Below, in pieces: positions 1 through 10,680 of a DNA stretch of 34,198 nt. Origin of the DNA: Suillus spraguei (taxonomy: Eukaryota > Basidiomycota > Agaricomycetes > Boletales > Suillaceae). The position numbers were made by a program, and so were the translations under genes. The stretch is taken from contig JABCPU010000626.1 in NCBI GenBank assembly GCA_016800925.1, positions 1 through 34,198 on the forward strand, written 5' to 3'. Each line of letters starts with the position of its first letter. The first letter of the stretch is position 1. The notes beneath the pieces are model-generated. The model saw only the letters and a program-made list of their open reading frames with translations, searched no databases and had not been told where the DNA came from.

Positions 1-420
1 ATTTGTCTGCTTGCCTGCACTCGTTTTCACTTGCCTGGGCTTATCTGCTTGGGTTCGCTCTCGCCTGTACCTCCACTCCTCTCATTCTGGCGCTTTCAGG
101 TGTCGTTCGCATATGTTCAAGCCACGTCAGCATTTGCTGACATGTGCTGGGCATATGCGTTAAGCACTGGCAAAGGGCTTGTACCTTGAGGGAGAAGAGG
201 CTGATCTCGAGGATGGTTGGGATGATATTTTATCAACTTGACCTATGTATCTACAGCATATTCTAATGTCATACCATCAAGTACCCGCATACCCGCTCCA
301 TACCCGCTGCTACCCATCAGTGCCCGTCGTGAGACCCGTACCCGTCAGTACCCTTGGGTGTACGGGTACGTGTACGAGTCTGACCTTCGACACCCGCAGG
401 TTTACCCATGCCAATCCCTA
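1..420 (-). mobile_element. hAT-like element, partial (runs off left edge)
   Basis: Positions 1-420 are a close inverted copy of about 3225-3633, including a subterminal tract rich in CCCGTACCC-type repeats at about 290-400. The outer end reads GCCAATCCCTA and stops at 420, matching the reverse complement of the TAGGGATTGGC start of the complete element at 3225. Sequence similarity stops at that base, so 420 is taken as the true element end. The 8 bases after it (CTTGGAAT) would be the target-site duplication, but the other end lies outside the window. No transposase is visible. Terminal repeats of this kind with subterminal GGGTA-rich repeats and 8-bp duplications are typical of hAT elements; that assignment is inference. 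Confidence 0.7.
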
Positions 421-1300
421 CTTGGAATGCAATGAGACTCGTCGTGCTGAGTTCATTGCACTCATGGCTCAATATGAAGCATCGGAGCTAGGATTTATTC
501 ATGAGACGTCGAAGGATGAACGGACACCTGGTAGGCGCTATGGACGAGCGAAGACAGGCAAACGTGCGGAGATAGACCAAGTATTTGTGCGGGACGACGA
601 ACATCAACAGAAGCCCTTCTTACACTAGACGGATTCACTGCGGAAATGATATTTTAGGCAGATCGGATTAGTGTAGGGATAGAACATATATGCGGAATAT
701 AAACAGATGTCGTATACAACGCAAATCCTGAAACGCTAGCCTAGCGAGAGGTACACAGGGAAGACTCTAATCTAACACTGAATACACAAGCTGTGTGGAG
801 GTAGATTAGTATCTATATATCTAATCCGACGTCAGTATCATATCTAACATGTTGTGTACATCTGCATTCTGTCTGCATACATATACAAAACAGATTGATT
901 AGATTCTGCAAAGAATAGTATACATGTGGTCCGTATGCTTCCTAGATTCACCATTTGCTTCGGGGCCAAATGGCTTCTATGTATCCTATCCAACAGGGCA
1001 TAGTCAAGAACGCCAGTCTCAAATGAGTGGTACCCACCAATTTGGCCAACCTCATTCTGGGCCATCCCCGCTCAACTTGCCCAACAACGACTTACCGCAG
1101 CATGATGAATACTTCAGCGGACCACGGCTGCCCAATCTTGCAATGGTAAACTATCAGAATTAACTCAATGTGAACATAGAAAGCTCACATATTATTAGTT
1201 GGGGGGAGACGGTATGAATGAGAATATAGGAAGACCATCGGGTAATAACAACCTACCAGATACGCCATTCATCCCTAGGCACGATATTAATGAACAGGTG
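421..1300. other. No gene recognised
   Basis: Short open frames exist, for example 924-1163 (+). None shows a recognisable domain, a splice pattern that joins it to another frame, or a repeat elsewhere in the window. Confidence 0.4.
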
Positions 1301-1500
1301 ACCGGAGAGACTTGCGGATAGATATCTCAATGTCCTACATAGAAAATCAGTTGACATCAGTTTAGCTGTACAAGGGACTTGCTATGGGCCCTGGCGTTCT
1401 GCACTCAAACGTAAATTTAAATGTTTTCACTCCCATGGAGAGCTCAAGCTTGATTTCATCGTGGACTGTCATAGTGTGAGTAGTAGGAACAAGCTGTAAC
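1301..1500 (-). pseudogene. Truncated copy of the unknown small gene at 10.1-10.7 kb (block A, copy 1)
   Basis: This stretch matches 10494-10680 in the same orientation. On the minus strand it encodes a counterpart of the first exon (IKLELSMGVK, then FECRTPGPI) and, after an intron, a counterpart of the second exon (DIEISIRKSLRSP). The frame then stops where the intact copy continues, so only the 5' part was duplicated or kept. The intron here begins GCAAGT, whereas the intact copy begins GTAATT at the same place. No function is known. Confidence 0.55.
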
Positions 1501-2208
1501 GCAGGACTTAAGAGAAAATTTACTTTGCTTTAAGCATAACCTAAACAGACGTCAAAAGATTGAATTTGCGAGGCTGGTTAGTGGTGGAATAGCGAGTATT
1601 TGAAGAGAAGAAACAGGGGTCCGAAAAGACATGTCGGCGAGGTCGGAAAAGTGTCTGTTTAGATGTGTTGCTTCGGGCTGAACAACCAAATTTTGCGACC
1701 CATCGGGTTTGCGTCTGATTACAAGGGTACCTACGTTTAGAGTCGGGTTACACACGTCGTCTTCCTCTGATTAGGGTCTGACTAAAATCTCGTTTCCGCA
1801 GTGAATATCACTACCAGTAAAATGCGTTCCCAGACGTCTTGATGCAATAAATCTCTGAAAAATACCTCGGTCAGAGGGTCCATTGAATACATGACTAAAA
1901 TTATCATCTATTGCTGGAGAGAATAGACTCATGGAGTCACGAATGCCCTGGTGTGAGGCACACCCCCACCAGTCCGCCGTTCCTGCCGGCCATTTTAGAC
2001 GTGCACTCCTGTGAAGATGAGATGAGAATGTACATGTACACCTGATTAATCGTAATGTAAAGGATTTCTCAATGCAAGCTCAGAAAAACCTCAGCTTCTA
2101 CCGGTAAGCGAGTGGGGAATAAGGAGAACTGCCACTTTTGAACTTCCTAAATCATCATTAGAAATTTAAAAGAGTATTAATGGGTAAAGCGCAAAGAAAC
2201 TACCTGCT
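1501..2208. other. No gene recognised
   Basis: I see no coding exon chain, RNA gene or repeat here. Confidence 0.4.
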
Positions 2209-2991
2209 TCAATCCTTCACGAAATTTTTGAAGTGTAACAGGCAGGTCACAATCTCTTCTCTTTGCTCGATATCACGCATGCCAACTTCTACATCGTCCA
2301 CAGTCACCTCGTGTCTAAAGACTGTCGTGCTGGTGTCAGGACAAGTTCCCTCTTGAACAGCGTCAGCAAGCTTTTTGGTCATGTGAATCTTGTAGAACCT
2401 GGGGACACTGCCCTGCATTGTGATGGTTGGTATCATCATAGCATTCAACTCTTGTCTACCTGCGTAGTGCAGCGTTTTGTTGTTTTCTTGGAACACTGCA
2501 ATAGCCTGTGCAACGACCTGGGCCACCGGATCAGCATCATTTCTAACAGACTTGTTCTGCTGCACCAGGCAAACTATGCCATCATCGTCCATGATACAGA
2601 TGTTGGGGATTGTTGAATGGTTGGTATGACAGATAGCAAGGTTGAGGCGGTGCTGTCCAATAACGATTTTTTTGTTGTTGTTGTATTTCAGTTTTTCGAG
2701 TAGTTTTATCGCAAAGGTGTCTGTCGCTGTTTCATATGTGCCTGGAATATGCGCGAGATCCAAAAAGTGAAGTAGCTGTGCACTTTCTTCATCCCGTGCA
2801 CCAACTCTGTCCCTAGTAGCCATAAAGTTTGTAGGCCAATGATGTTGACGCTGCCATGAGTTTTTGTGATTACTGGGACGACCAAAGAATAGCTGAGAGT
2901 CCTGGTCTACTATGGTGATTTTATAGCTCGCGAGGTCACGTAGAGTCCAATGACTAGCAGGTTTCGCCCTTCGAGACATCTTGCCAACCAT
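2209..2991 (-). CDS. Lineage-specific protein, possible PD-(D/E)XK nuclease-fold family, copy 1
   Basis: A single open frame of 260 residues from ATG at 2991; a second ATG four codons later is an alternative start. It is clearly paralogous to the gene at 32442-33220. Both share an N-terminal SHWTxRDLxSY-like segment, a strand-like ICIMDDDGIVCLVQQNK block, a following helix (QVVAQAIAVFQENN), a PTITMQGxxPxFYKI motif, and a C-terminal EIVTCLLHFKNFV helix. The Asp in CIMD followed by QxNK resembles the D...(E/Q)xK core of PD-(D/E)XK enzymes. I recall similar proteins as a large unnamed family in mushroom genomes. Function is inference. It lies between two inverted hAT-like element ends and points away from the element at 3225. 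Confidence 0.7.
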   Translation of the reverse strand: MVGKMSRRAKPASHWTLRDLASYKITIVDQDSQLFFGRPSNHKNSWQRQHHWPTNFMATRDRVGARDEESAQLLHFLDLAHIPGTYETATDTFAIKLLEKLKYNNNKKIVIGQHRLNLAICHTNHSTIPNICIMDDDGIVCLVQQNKSVRNDADPVAQVVAQAIAVFQENNKTLHYAGRQELNAMMIPTITMQGSVPRFYKIHMTKKLADAVQEGTCPDTSTTVFRHEVTVDDVEVGMRDIEQREEIVTCLLHFKNFVKD

Positions 2992-3216
2992 CGTGGAGTA
3001 GTATGAAAGAACCTGATAACATAAGCATGGACTCAGAAATGATTGAAGTAGTGCAACTTATGGTAGTCTCATAGTGCTGCCCACTGGACTTGCACTAGTA
3101 CTACACCTACTCACAAGGTAGCGGGTTGCAAATTGTTTTTATTCTTTTTGTCTACTCGCCCAGGCTAATATTGATTATTGCAGGCAGTTGTCTTGCACAT
3201 CAACCTGGGGACACTA

Positions 3217-3224
3217 CTCAGTAC
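3217..3224. repeat. Left 8-bp target-site duplication (CTCAGTAC)
   Basis: CTCAGTAC directly precedes the element start TAGGGATTGG at 3225 and is repeated exactly at 4239-4246, directly after the element end. Confidence 0.85.
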
Positions 3225-4238
3225 TAGGGATTGGCACGGGTAAACCCGCGGTGTCGAAGGTCAGACCCGTAATCGTACCCGTACACCCAAGGGTACTGAC
3301 GGGTACGGGTCTCACGACGGGTACTGATGGGTAGCAGCGGGTATGCGGGTGCTTGACAGGTATGACATTAGAATACGCTGTAGATACATAGGTCAAGTTA
3401 ATAAAATATCATCCCAACCATCCTCGAGATCAGCCTCTTCTCCCTCAAGGTACAAGCCCTTTGCCAGTGCTTAACGCATATGCCCAGCACATGTCAGCAA
3501 ATGCTGACGTGGCTTGAACATATGCGAACGACACCTGAAAGCGCCAGAATGAGAGGAGTGGAGGTACAGGCGAGAGCAGACCCAAGCAGATAAGCTCAGG
3601 CAAGTGAAAACGAGTGCAGGCAAGCAGACGGATACAGAGGAGTCCAGCGACTACAGATGAGTCCAGACAAGGTTATGTGAGTCTAAATGAGCGTATGCAA
3701 GCACAGACAAGTCCAGACGAATACAGACGAGTCCATGCGAGTCCAAATGAGCATAGGCAAGCACAGACAAATGCATGCAAGTCCAAGCAGGTCCAAATGA
3801 GTGCAGGCAGGTGCAAAAGAGTGCAGGCAAGCGCAGATGAATGCAGGCAACATGCAAGTCCAGGCAGGTCCAAATGAGTGCAGGCAAGCACAAACGAACA
3901 CAGGCAAGTCCAAATGAATGCAGGCAAGCGCAGACAAATGCAGGCAAATCCAAACGAGCACAAGGAAGCATAAATAATTGCAGGTGAGTTCAGAAAAGTC
4001 CAGAAGAGTGCAGGAATGTTGTGAGAAGTGGAAGCCTTGGAAGCATGGTGATCTGGCTTTCCATACTAATAGCAGTAAGTGTAGTTTGATGCGCACTTGC
4101 TGTTTGGCAGTGGCGCACGTTGCCCAAATATTTGTAAGCATATTCGGCAGTACCCGCGCGGGTAATGGGTACTCAACACTCCAACCCGTACCCGTACCCA
4201 TGACCCGCGCAGGTTACCCGTACCCATGCAGATGCCTA
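3225..4238. mobile_element. Complete non-autonomous hAT-like element, 1,014 bp
   Basis: The element starts TAGGGATTGGCACGGG and ends CCCATGCAGATGCCTA, imperfect terminal inverted repeats matching at 12 of 16 positions. It is flanked by a perfect 8-bp direct repeat, CTCAGTAC, the duplication length made by hAT transposases. Both subterminal regions (3236-3350 and 4150-4225) carry many copies of GGGTACGGGT or its complement. The left 410 bp are also present, inverted, at 1-420. No transposase frame is present, so it would depend on a partner elsewhere. The middle is an imperfect minisatellite. The long open frames across it on the minus strand are translations of that repeat and not genes. Confidence 0.85.
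3604..4015. repeat. Degenerate minisatellite inside the hAT-like element
   Basis: About 400 bp of loosely periodic units near 10 and 20 bases, variants of GCAGGCAAGTCCAAATGAGT. The same motif begins in the partial element at the window start, where it is cut by the window edge. The array explains the long Leu/Cys-rich open frames on the minus strand. Confidence 0.8.
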
Positions 4239-4246
4239 CTCAGTAC
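4239..4246. repeat. Right 8-bp target-site duplication (CTCAGTAC)
   Basis: Exact copy of 3217-3224, immediately after the terminal CCTA of the element. Confidence 0.85.
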
Positions 4247-5320
4247 TTGTATGTCAATTCACTTTATGATTTAATGGCCTGAAAAAGAGACCAAGGAAGG
4301 CGGACGAAAATACACAGGAGACAGCACACGAACCACAAGCCATATCGATACAGAGTGAATACAAATACACGAGACAGCACAAAAATCTCTGAGCTCCTAT
4401 ATCAGATCAAGAACAAATAAACAAATAACAACAGCTGAGCCGCCGCCTACATAAGCTTGTTCGTGCGGTCACTCATGCTGTGTTGTCTGGTTCTGTGCCA
4501 TCGCGGCTCGCTGTGTAGCCTTTGTACACTACTATTATGGCGTCTTCTGTGTTGTCGTTCTTTCTAGCTCTTTTATTCACTACCATGGTGACTTCCGCTT
4601 CTAAACAATCACTCTCCTCGCGCGGATCTCATTCAAAACCTGGCAACAATCATTTGGGACGAACTTCATGATCTTTACTGTGCAATCTGCAATCGTCTAT
4701 GAATACTGTTCGGAGACAATGGCTTCATAAGTTTGAGATATTTTCGGCAGCAGTCCCATTGTCAGCGGAACAGGAGAGACCGCAACTCTCGCAGCGTCGG
4801 TAAAGTCATCGACATTATAGCATAGCATCGCACAATGAGTCTCAACACGACAATTCGGACCATGGGGACCCGCAATTCATAGCTTTCGTAGATCGTATCG
4901 ACGAACCTAGAATCTCAGTTGAACAATCCCAGCGTACCTCCTCATTGCCTAGATCTCAAACAAAACTGCATTTGTGCCATTCAATGAAACCTGGGTGAGC
5001 GAGATTGCACTGCGTCGTCAGTTCTCAATGCATTCGAAAGCCACAGCATTCACTGCATCAAATTCAAATTTTCGTTACATGAGTGATAACGCGAAGAGTT
5101 TTGTATCAATATTGCATTTCCTGCCTTGCTACTGTAGAAGTATCCTCCGAGAGTCGACGGAAGGGATGTCCTTGTACAAGGGTATGTTTCAATTACGCTG
5201 GTGCGTCAAAGACAAGATAATCCATAGCGTACTATAATGATTCAAATGACTTAAGTTGAACGAGATAATCAGTGTTGCACGAACTAGTGACAATCCAGGA
5301 CCACACAAGGAAGCCACCGT
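4247..5320. other. No gene recognised
   Basis: I see no conserved exon chain, RNA gene or repeat. Short open frames here have no supporting features. Confidence 0.4.
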
Positions 5321-5321
5321 A

Positions 5322-5572
5322 GTGTCGCATCGAACAACAGAACTAGGTGCCATGCTCGATGGTGTAAGAATCGGAATGAACCAAGGTACGTGCTTGTGGG
5401 CGATGTCGAGAAAAGTATGATAAATTAGCGTCCTTATGCAACACTGATAAGAGATAACTGTACATATAGATGCAAATAGTACCAATCTGTGGTGCTGTTG
5501 ACCATAGCAATGTTCAAAACACGATCGATGACTGAACAGTAGTAGCGACCTGGAGTACAGAGAATTTAGATT
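5322..5572 (+). repeat. Dispersed repeat, block B copy 1
   Basis: Direct repeat of about 10921-11143. Long identical runs include GATGTCGAGAAAAGTATGAT and TGTTCAAAACACGATCGATG. In the other copy this block lies about 240 bp from block A; here blocks A and B are 3.8 kb apart. No coding function could be assigned to it. Confidence 0.75.
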
Positions 5573-7160
5573 TGGAAGACACTTGAAGCTGACGAGCAGG
5601 TTGCTACCAAACAGACGTGTACAAGTTATATGACCGCATCCTTTCCACATGTAGGGATATCCACGACGGACTGTAGCTGTATCAGCGCTGTCCGCACATC
5701 CCTACCAAATCCAGGGCCAATAAGTATTGAGATTTGCAAGATGGGCAGAGGGTCTGCGAGAGCAGCAACGATCGGTACGGTCGATTTCGCCAAAGTTGGC
5801 GCTGCGAAGACTGCGGGATCATACAAACGTCCGAAATTGAACGCGTTCTGGTCGGGATATGGTGTATATGGATTTATCAGCGAGAAGGGGTAGATTTTGT
5901 AAATTTGTAGTGATGAGGTCATTCAGATCGCTAACGAGGTCAAGGGATGCGAGTAGGGCGGCCGTGATACAGATCCGTAAGGTCCAAAGGCATTGGGTAA
6001 TGTGCACACGATTCCCGGAATTCGGATGAGAAACAGAATGTGGAGCCCATACAATCACAGTTTGTGACCATATCAATGCATTGCGCTCACACTTGCACCA
6101 ATTGTATTTTTTGTTTCGTTGCGGCTCAACTGCACCATGTCGTCTGTATTATTTTAGAGATCAAATCAAGCCCATGTTATCTTCAGAGTGCGCTACCAGT
6201 TAAGTAGTAAGCGTTCGTAAGTGTCCGTAACGCGCGCAAGTTAAGCGTTCATTTCAGTGGTTTTGCAGATGCAGTTCAGTGGCTGGCTCTAGCCGGTTTT
6301 TATATCCGTTTGATTTGTGACGGCGGGATGAAGGGAATTGGAGTAATAGAGGGGTTTTGTAGAAGGGGCGAGTGCGAGATGTAGCACATGTCGAAGCCAC
6401 ATACGTCTGTTGAACACAGGTGCTGGTGTCCATGTGGTGTCCGAGTAAGGAAGATGGGGCATGGCGTAGTGGAAGTATCAATGTTGGTAACCCAAGGGCG
6501 GACCCTTTGACTGATAGGAAATAAATAAAATCAGTACGCCAAGCCCGACACTCCAAATGCGCTGCGGTCCTCATAGAACCTTCGCCCAAATCAGCAAAGT
6601 CCTTGCCAATGGCAATGCGGCCTGTGAGTGTTTGAGGGGCGGTTGGCATTAGATGCGATGCCGCAATGTCAGAGCTAATTTATCTGCCTTTGAATGCGCT
6701 TTTGCGGTCAAACACTTTTGTAAAACTGCAGACTTTTCTGATAGGCACGGCGGGCTCACTGCATAGCACTGGTTTCGATGCCTCGTCAAAGAATAGAATC
6801 GACGTTATGCATTATAGTGGTATTCAATCCGTGCGCGGCACTGGGGAGGCATGATGCCAGAAGTCGTTGAATCTTGAGGAAGACCCTGGAGGCTGGCAGT
6901 GACTTAGATCAGCCTGAGTATGGCTTAAATTTCAAGCTGATGGCACCGGTAGTACAAACAGATGGTACTCATAGTTCTGAGTAGGATGTGCCGACTCAGG
7001 CTAAATACAAATAAGAACGAATGCAGAGAGACACAGAGAAAGCTGCATGCGAGAGGAGACGATGGGTGCAACTTGAGCCAACACGTGCAACATTATGTCA
7101 CTCAGCGACCCCTGTCATCTATTTCTTCTAGCCTTTCTCCTCCCATTGATTCAGAGGACA
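5573..7160. other. No confident gene; two unassigned open frames
   Basis: The longest frames are 5630-5893 (+, 87 residues, with a frame of similar length on the other strand) and 6254-6649 (-, 131 residues from ATG). Neither resembles a known family or connects through plausible introns to other frames. Confidence 0.35.
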
Positions 7161-9720
7161 ATGTCAGAAAATATCCCTGCCGTAGTCGACTCCTCTGTTC
7201 CTTTCTACATCTCCAGTGAGAATTTACTCTTTGTCATGTATTTCACCCCTAAACGTTTCTCTTCTAGGTATTGACATCCGCTTTAATGATGCTTCGAATA
7301 AGAATATTCATTTTGCCGAGTTGAAGTCCGATTCACAGCGACAGGAGATTCGCTACAGTTCGGAACAAAACAAAGAACTCAGTGCAAGTTCAATCCCGCT
7401 ATGTGAGCCCCACTTGTTTTGGTAAAAGCTCGATTAGAATATCATGACACAGTGCGGTGACCACCGAGCGGGTTTCCTTGTTTGTACACTGTCAACACCA
7501 CGCTATTTGCATGCTTCCACGGAAGACCACTACGAAGTTTTCGTTTAACAGAAACGATATCTGGTCCAACACAGTGGATCAAGAGGGTCAACGAGGTGAA
7601 CCAATTTACTTCCAGCTGTGTTGCATTGAATATCAGTTTGATGTGATAGAGTATCGGACGACTAAGGGGAATATGATTGTTGTTATTGCAATATCGGCAG
7701 TATATTGGTTCATTGCCTCAGAAGCAAGCTAAGCATCCTTATCCATATCGACCAATGATTGCTAATATCAGACAGCTGCGGTCTACCAGCAGCAATATTT
7801 TGCAAATTTCTAGGGAAGGTCTGTCTGTGTCATCATCTTCAAGCATGGATGACCGATACATCCGCTTCATAGACTGGAGTTGGAAAGTCATCATTGATTC
7901 ACAAGGCATTCAAAATAAATGAAGTCCGTGAATTAGTTCCACGTGGGGACAGTTACTGATGTTCGCCTATCTTTTACAGCATGCTTCTGAGAACAACCGC
8001 AGTAAAGCGGGTATTGACAGGGAATTCATTGCGCCAAAAAATGAACGATTTGTCCCCCACGATATTCAGGGATTTGAATCTGGCGATAACGACTATTTTA
8101 CAATTGTAAAAGACTTGATTGACCGCCGACGCAAAATGCCCAAACTGCAGGACAAAATCCACTTGGTCTGGTGCGGCCTTCTGGTTTCCACCGTCACTCT
8201 TCCATACTGACACTGTTTGAAGGCTCTGCCTCCCGATACCTCTTGACAGGGGACAACCTATCAAGATATGTTCCTCTTTTCTATCATTACATACTTATCA
8301 TACACGTTTCATCCACGTTCATATTTTCGTTCTCAGTTCAAACGATCCTCTAATATTCAGCGTCCATAGAATTCTCTTCCCTCAGTCTTTCCAACTAAGA
8401 CTGAGGTGAGCTACTTACTACGACTTGAACATCATACTTAGTACTAACGATGTATAGTTCTCACTCTCTCGTTTCTAGGTATGAACCTGTCATAGTGTAG
8501 TCTTTCCAACTAAGACTGAGTTCTCACTCTCTCGTTTCTAGTCCGAGCCTCTTCAGATCTTCACACAACCCTTGCTTGAGAGTGGAGTAGAGGAATTCCT
8601 CAAATCCAGGAAGGAAATATTAGGCGATAGTGCGCGGCATTTACATTTCGTTTATCATAACTCATATCTTAAATCTAGTTCCGATCGTCGTCATCTTCAC
8701 CAAGCATGACACTTTTATCGACAAAGTGGAATTCGACGTCATGGAATTAAACTACGATCAAGACTCCCTCGAAGTTCTCAAAATTAAGACTTGGAATAAA
8801 CGGTATATCCAGCCGTTTAAGGAAATAGCCGGGAGCGACATCTTGCACACGACTGTTTCTAGTAAAGTGGTTTCACTTCTCTAGTCCCCAATGCTGACAT
8901 CATTATAGCGAAGAAATGGTACGAAAAAAACATAAGACAGCTGATCGATCTTACAGCCACGAATGTCGAAAATTTTATTGCCTCAGAAGCGGCATTAGCA
9001 CCCCAGCGAGTAGATATCGATCTTAAAATCAAGGCATCGATTGCGTATGCACAATCACTGTCGTTTTGGTACAGCTTTAATTTCACACTTTTTCTCTCCA
9101 CAGTATCAACAAGAAAAGTTGGTCTTGTCACAGTCTTCAACGTCTTGTTAACTTCCGAATTTATAGGATATTGGAGAAATCTCGCTTCGGGCATGAACTT
9201 CATGGGCTTTACCATGTCGCACTGCTTGTTTGTAATTCACAAGGACATCATTGACATCTGGAACTTCAACGACCCATACTGTGTAAGATGCACATCTGTG
9301 GGTTCACGTCACAGACTACTGAAATATTTCTGCGTAGCACTTGGCCAGTGACCAGTTCAAAAAACTGATGCTGAGAAATCTAGACAGTGACGACCTTCCG
9401 CACACAGCAAATGCTTTGTAAGGTATTACTGTTTCTATTTGAAACGTAGTCTATAGGGCGACCGATCTAGAAACATTGCCTTGCAGCGGGTTATGACGTA
9501 CATCGCGGATTTAACATGTATCATGCAGAACTTGTTCCTGCTAGTACTGGCAGGGTCAAATTCTCGTCGCGTCATCAAAATCGTCATCAAAGCCTATGAT
9601 GAGACGGACAAAAGCAGTGTTCACTCATCAATTCGATCGTATATGTCCGGTACGCGTAGTGGATGGGACCATGAGCTGGAGGAGATCGTGAGATTGATTG
9701 AGAAACAGTTCAGGGCCTGA
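7161..9720 (+). CDS. P-loop GTPase (fungal G-domain protein) with a C2-like N-terminal region
   Basis: A spliced gene; the GTPase part is well supported. Exons read: ..7818 (ends FLGK), 7873-7923 (TGVGKSSLIHKAF, the G1 P-loop at the 7818/7873 junction), 7980-8170 (G3-like DIQGFE at 8061-8078), 8223-about 8267, 8542-8629, 8679-8861 (G4 TKHD at 8699-8710), 8909-9282, 9338-9417 and 9471-9720. Most introns are 47-56 bases and in phase. The C-terminal half keeps motifs I associate with mushroom paralogs (RVDIDLKIKASI, IWNFNDP, MTYIADLT). The 5' exons 7161-7215, 7268-7402 and about 7453-7699 encode a region resembling a C2-like domain (VSLFVHCQHH). The junctions near 7402/7453 and 7699-7790 are off by one base, so the 5' model is uncertain. 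Substrate and partners are unknown. Confidence 0.7.
8384..8541. repeat. Local duplication inside an intron, including a 3' splice-site-like segment
   Basis: A 22-base segment starting AGTCTTTCCAACTAAGACT occurs at 8384-8405 and 8499-8520. A 21-base segment ending CTCTCTCGTTTCTAG occurs at 8458-8478 and 8521-8541. The second TTTCTAG is the likely acceptor for the exon at 8542. AGTCTT..AAGACT can also form a small hairpin. Confidence 0.8.
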
Positions 9721-10111
9721 GGGTGAAAATGGATTTGCAGGAAGATGAAGAGTGGTAGACAATGCCAACCTGCATAGTGTTCGATGATAAAGGATTTTAT
9801 ACTGGTAGCATACTTTGTCCATAATGTGTAATAGTATGCGCATACATTTACCAGTGTCTATATAAGCATCTGACCTGAGATTGAGCTCGAGAAAAAGTGC
9901 CTGCACTTCGCTCACAACAATTCAAATAAATACAACGAACCCCGAAGAGTCAAAACCTGCGCGTTTATAATCTACTACTCTACAAGATATAAGTACTATC
10001 TTATGCTAAGGTTTCATTAAACGCGGGATCTTCTCGTTTTTTCCGAGGTCGAAGTCAGCATATGGTGGATAAAAGAATCTGTTGGCACATACCGTGTCAC
10101 CAGCGAGTAAA
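9721..10111. other. No gene recognised
   Basis: Intergenic stretch between the GTPase stop and the stop of the small unknown minus-strand gene. No repeat or RNA signal seen. Confidence 0.4.
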
Positions 10112-10658
10112 TCACGGTATTGCAGGCTCTGGAAACTCGAGTGATGGCTGTATGTCAGACTCCAGTTCTGTTTCGCTATTATTTACTAGCGGACCTGTAC
10201 TAACAAGCACTTGAACAGCATGTTTCTAAAATATGTGCTATTCAGAAACGCAAAAGAAGACAACCAAAAAAACTCACAACATTTCCAGCAATCGGCTCTG
10301 ACTTATATTCAGTCACACTATCATCTACTACTGGAGGACCTGCCGCAGTGTCCAATAAGAATGAACCATATTCCTTGAAATATAGCTAGTAACATAAGTC
10401 AGTGGAACTAAGCAAGAACTTGCAGCTTTCTGGACTCCAGCCAATTGTTAGTTACTCCCTGAGTCTCGGTGTGCTGGTGCCAAGGGCTTAGCGACCGGAG
10501 GAACTTGCGGATGGATATTTCAATGTCCTGCAAAGAAAATCAGTGACATTAGTTTAGCTGTACAAGGGAATTACTATGGGTCCCGGCGTTCTGCACTCGA
10601 AAGTGATTTTTTTCACCCCCATGGGCAGCTCGAGTTTGATTGCATCGCGGACTGCCAT
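10112..10658 (-). CDS. Unknown small protein, four exons, about 133 residues
   Basis: Not recognised. From an ATG at 10658, four exons join in phase. They encode MAVRDAIKLELPMGVK..FECRTPGPI, then DIEISIRKFLRSL.., then EYGSFLLDTAAGPP.., then KHAVQVLVSTGPL.. ending at TGA 10112-10114. Donors are GTAATT, GTTCTT and GTGAGT; acceptors are TTTGCAG, TTTCAAG and TTTTAG. The frame stays open upstream of the ATG for at least 20 codons (SSYCESSAQDSVIQVAV), so the true start may lie further 5', near 10.7-10.9 kb. The 5' half is partly duplicated at 1301-1500 in a truncated form whose first intron has a GC donor. No domain, signal peptide or membrane segment is evident. Confidence 0.4.
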
Positions 10659-10680
10659 AGCGTGACGAATAACAGCAACT
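10494..10680 (+). repeat. Dispersed repeat, block A copy 2
   Basis: Direct repeat of 1301-1500, covering exon 1, intron 1 and the start of exon 2 of the small unknown gene. Similarity is high but imperfect. Confidence 0.75.

Noticed and set aside
3604..4015. CRISPR-like array
   Set aside because: Units are short, degenerate and contiguous with no unique spacers, and the genome is eukaryotic.
3651..4201. Leu/Cys-rich open frames on the minus strand
   Set aside because: They are translations of the minisatellite inside the hAT-like element.
6254..6649. 131-codon minus-strand frame starting with ATG
   Set aside because: No domain, no splice partners and no similarity I recognise; open by chance cannot be excluded.
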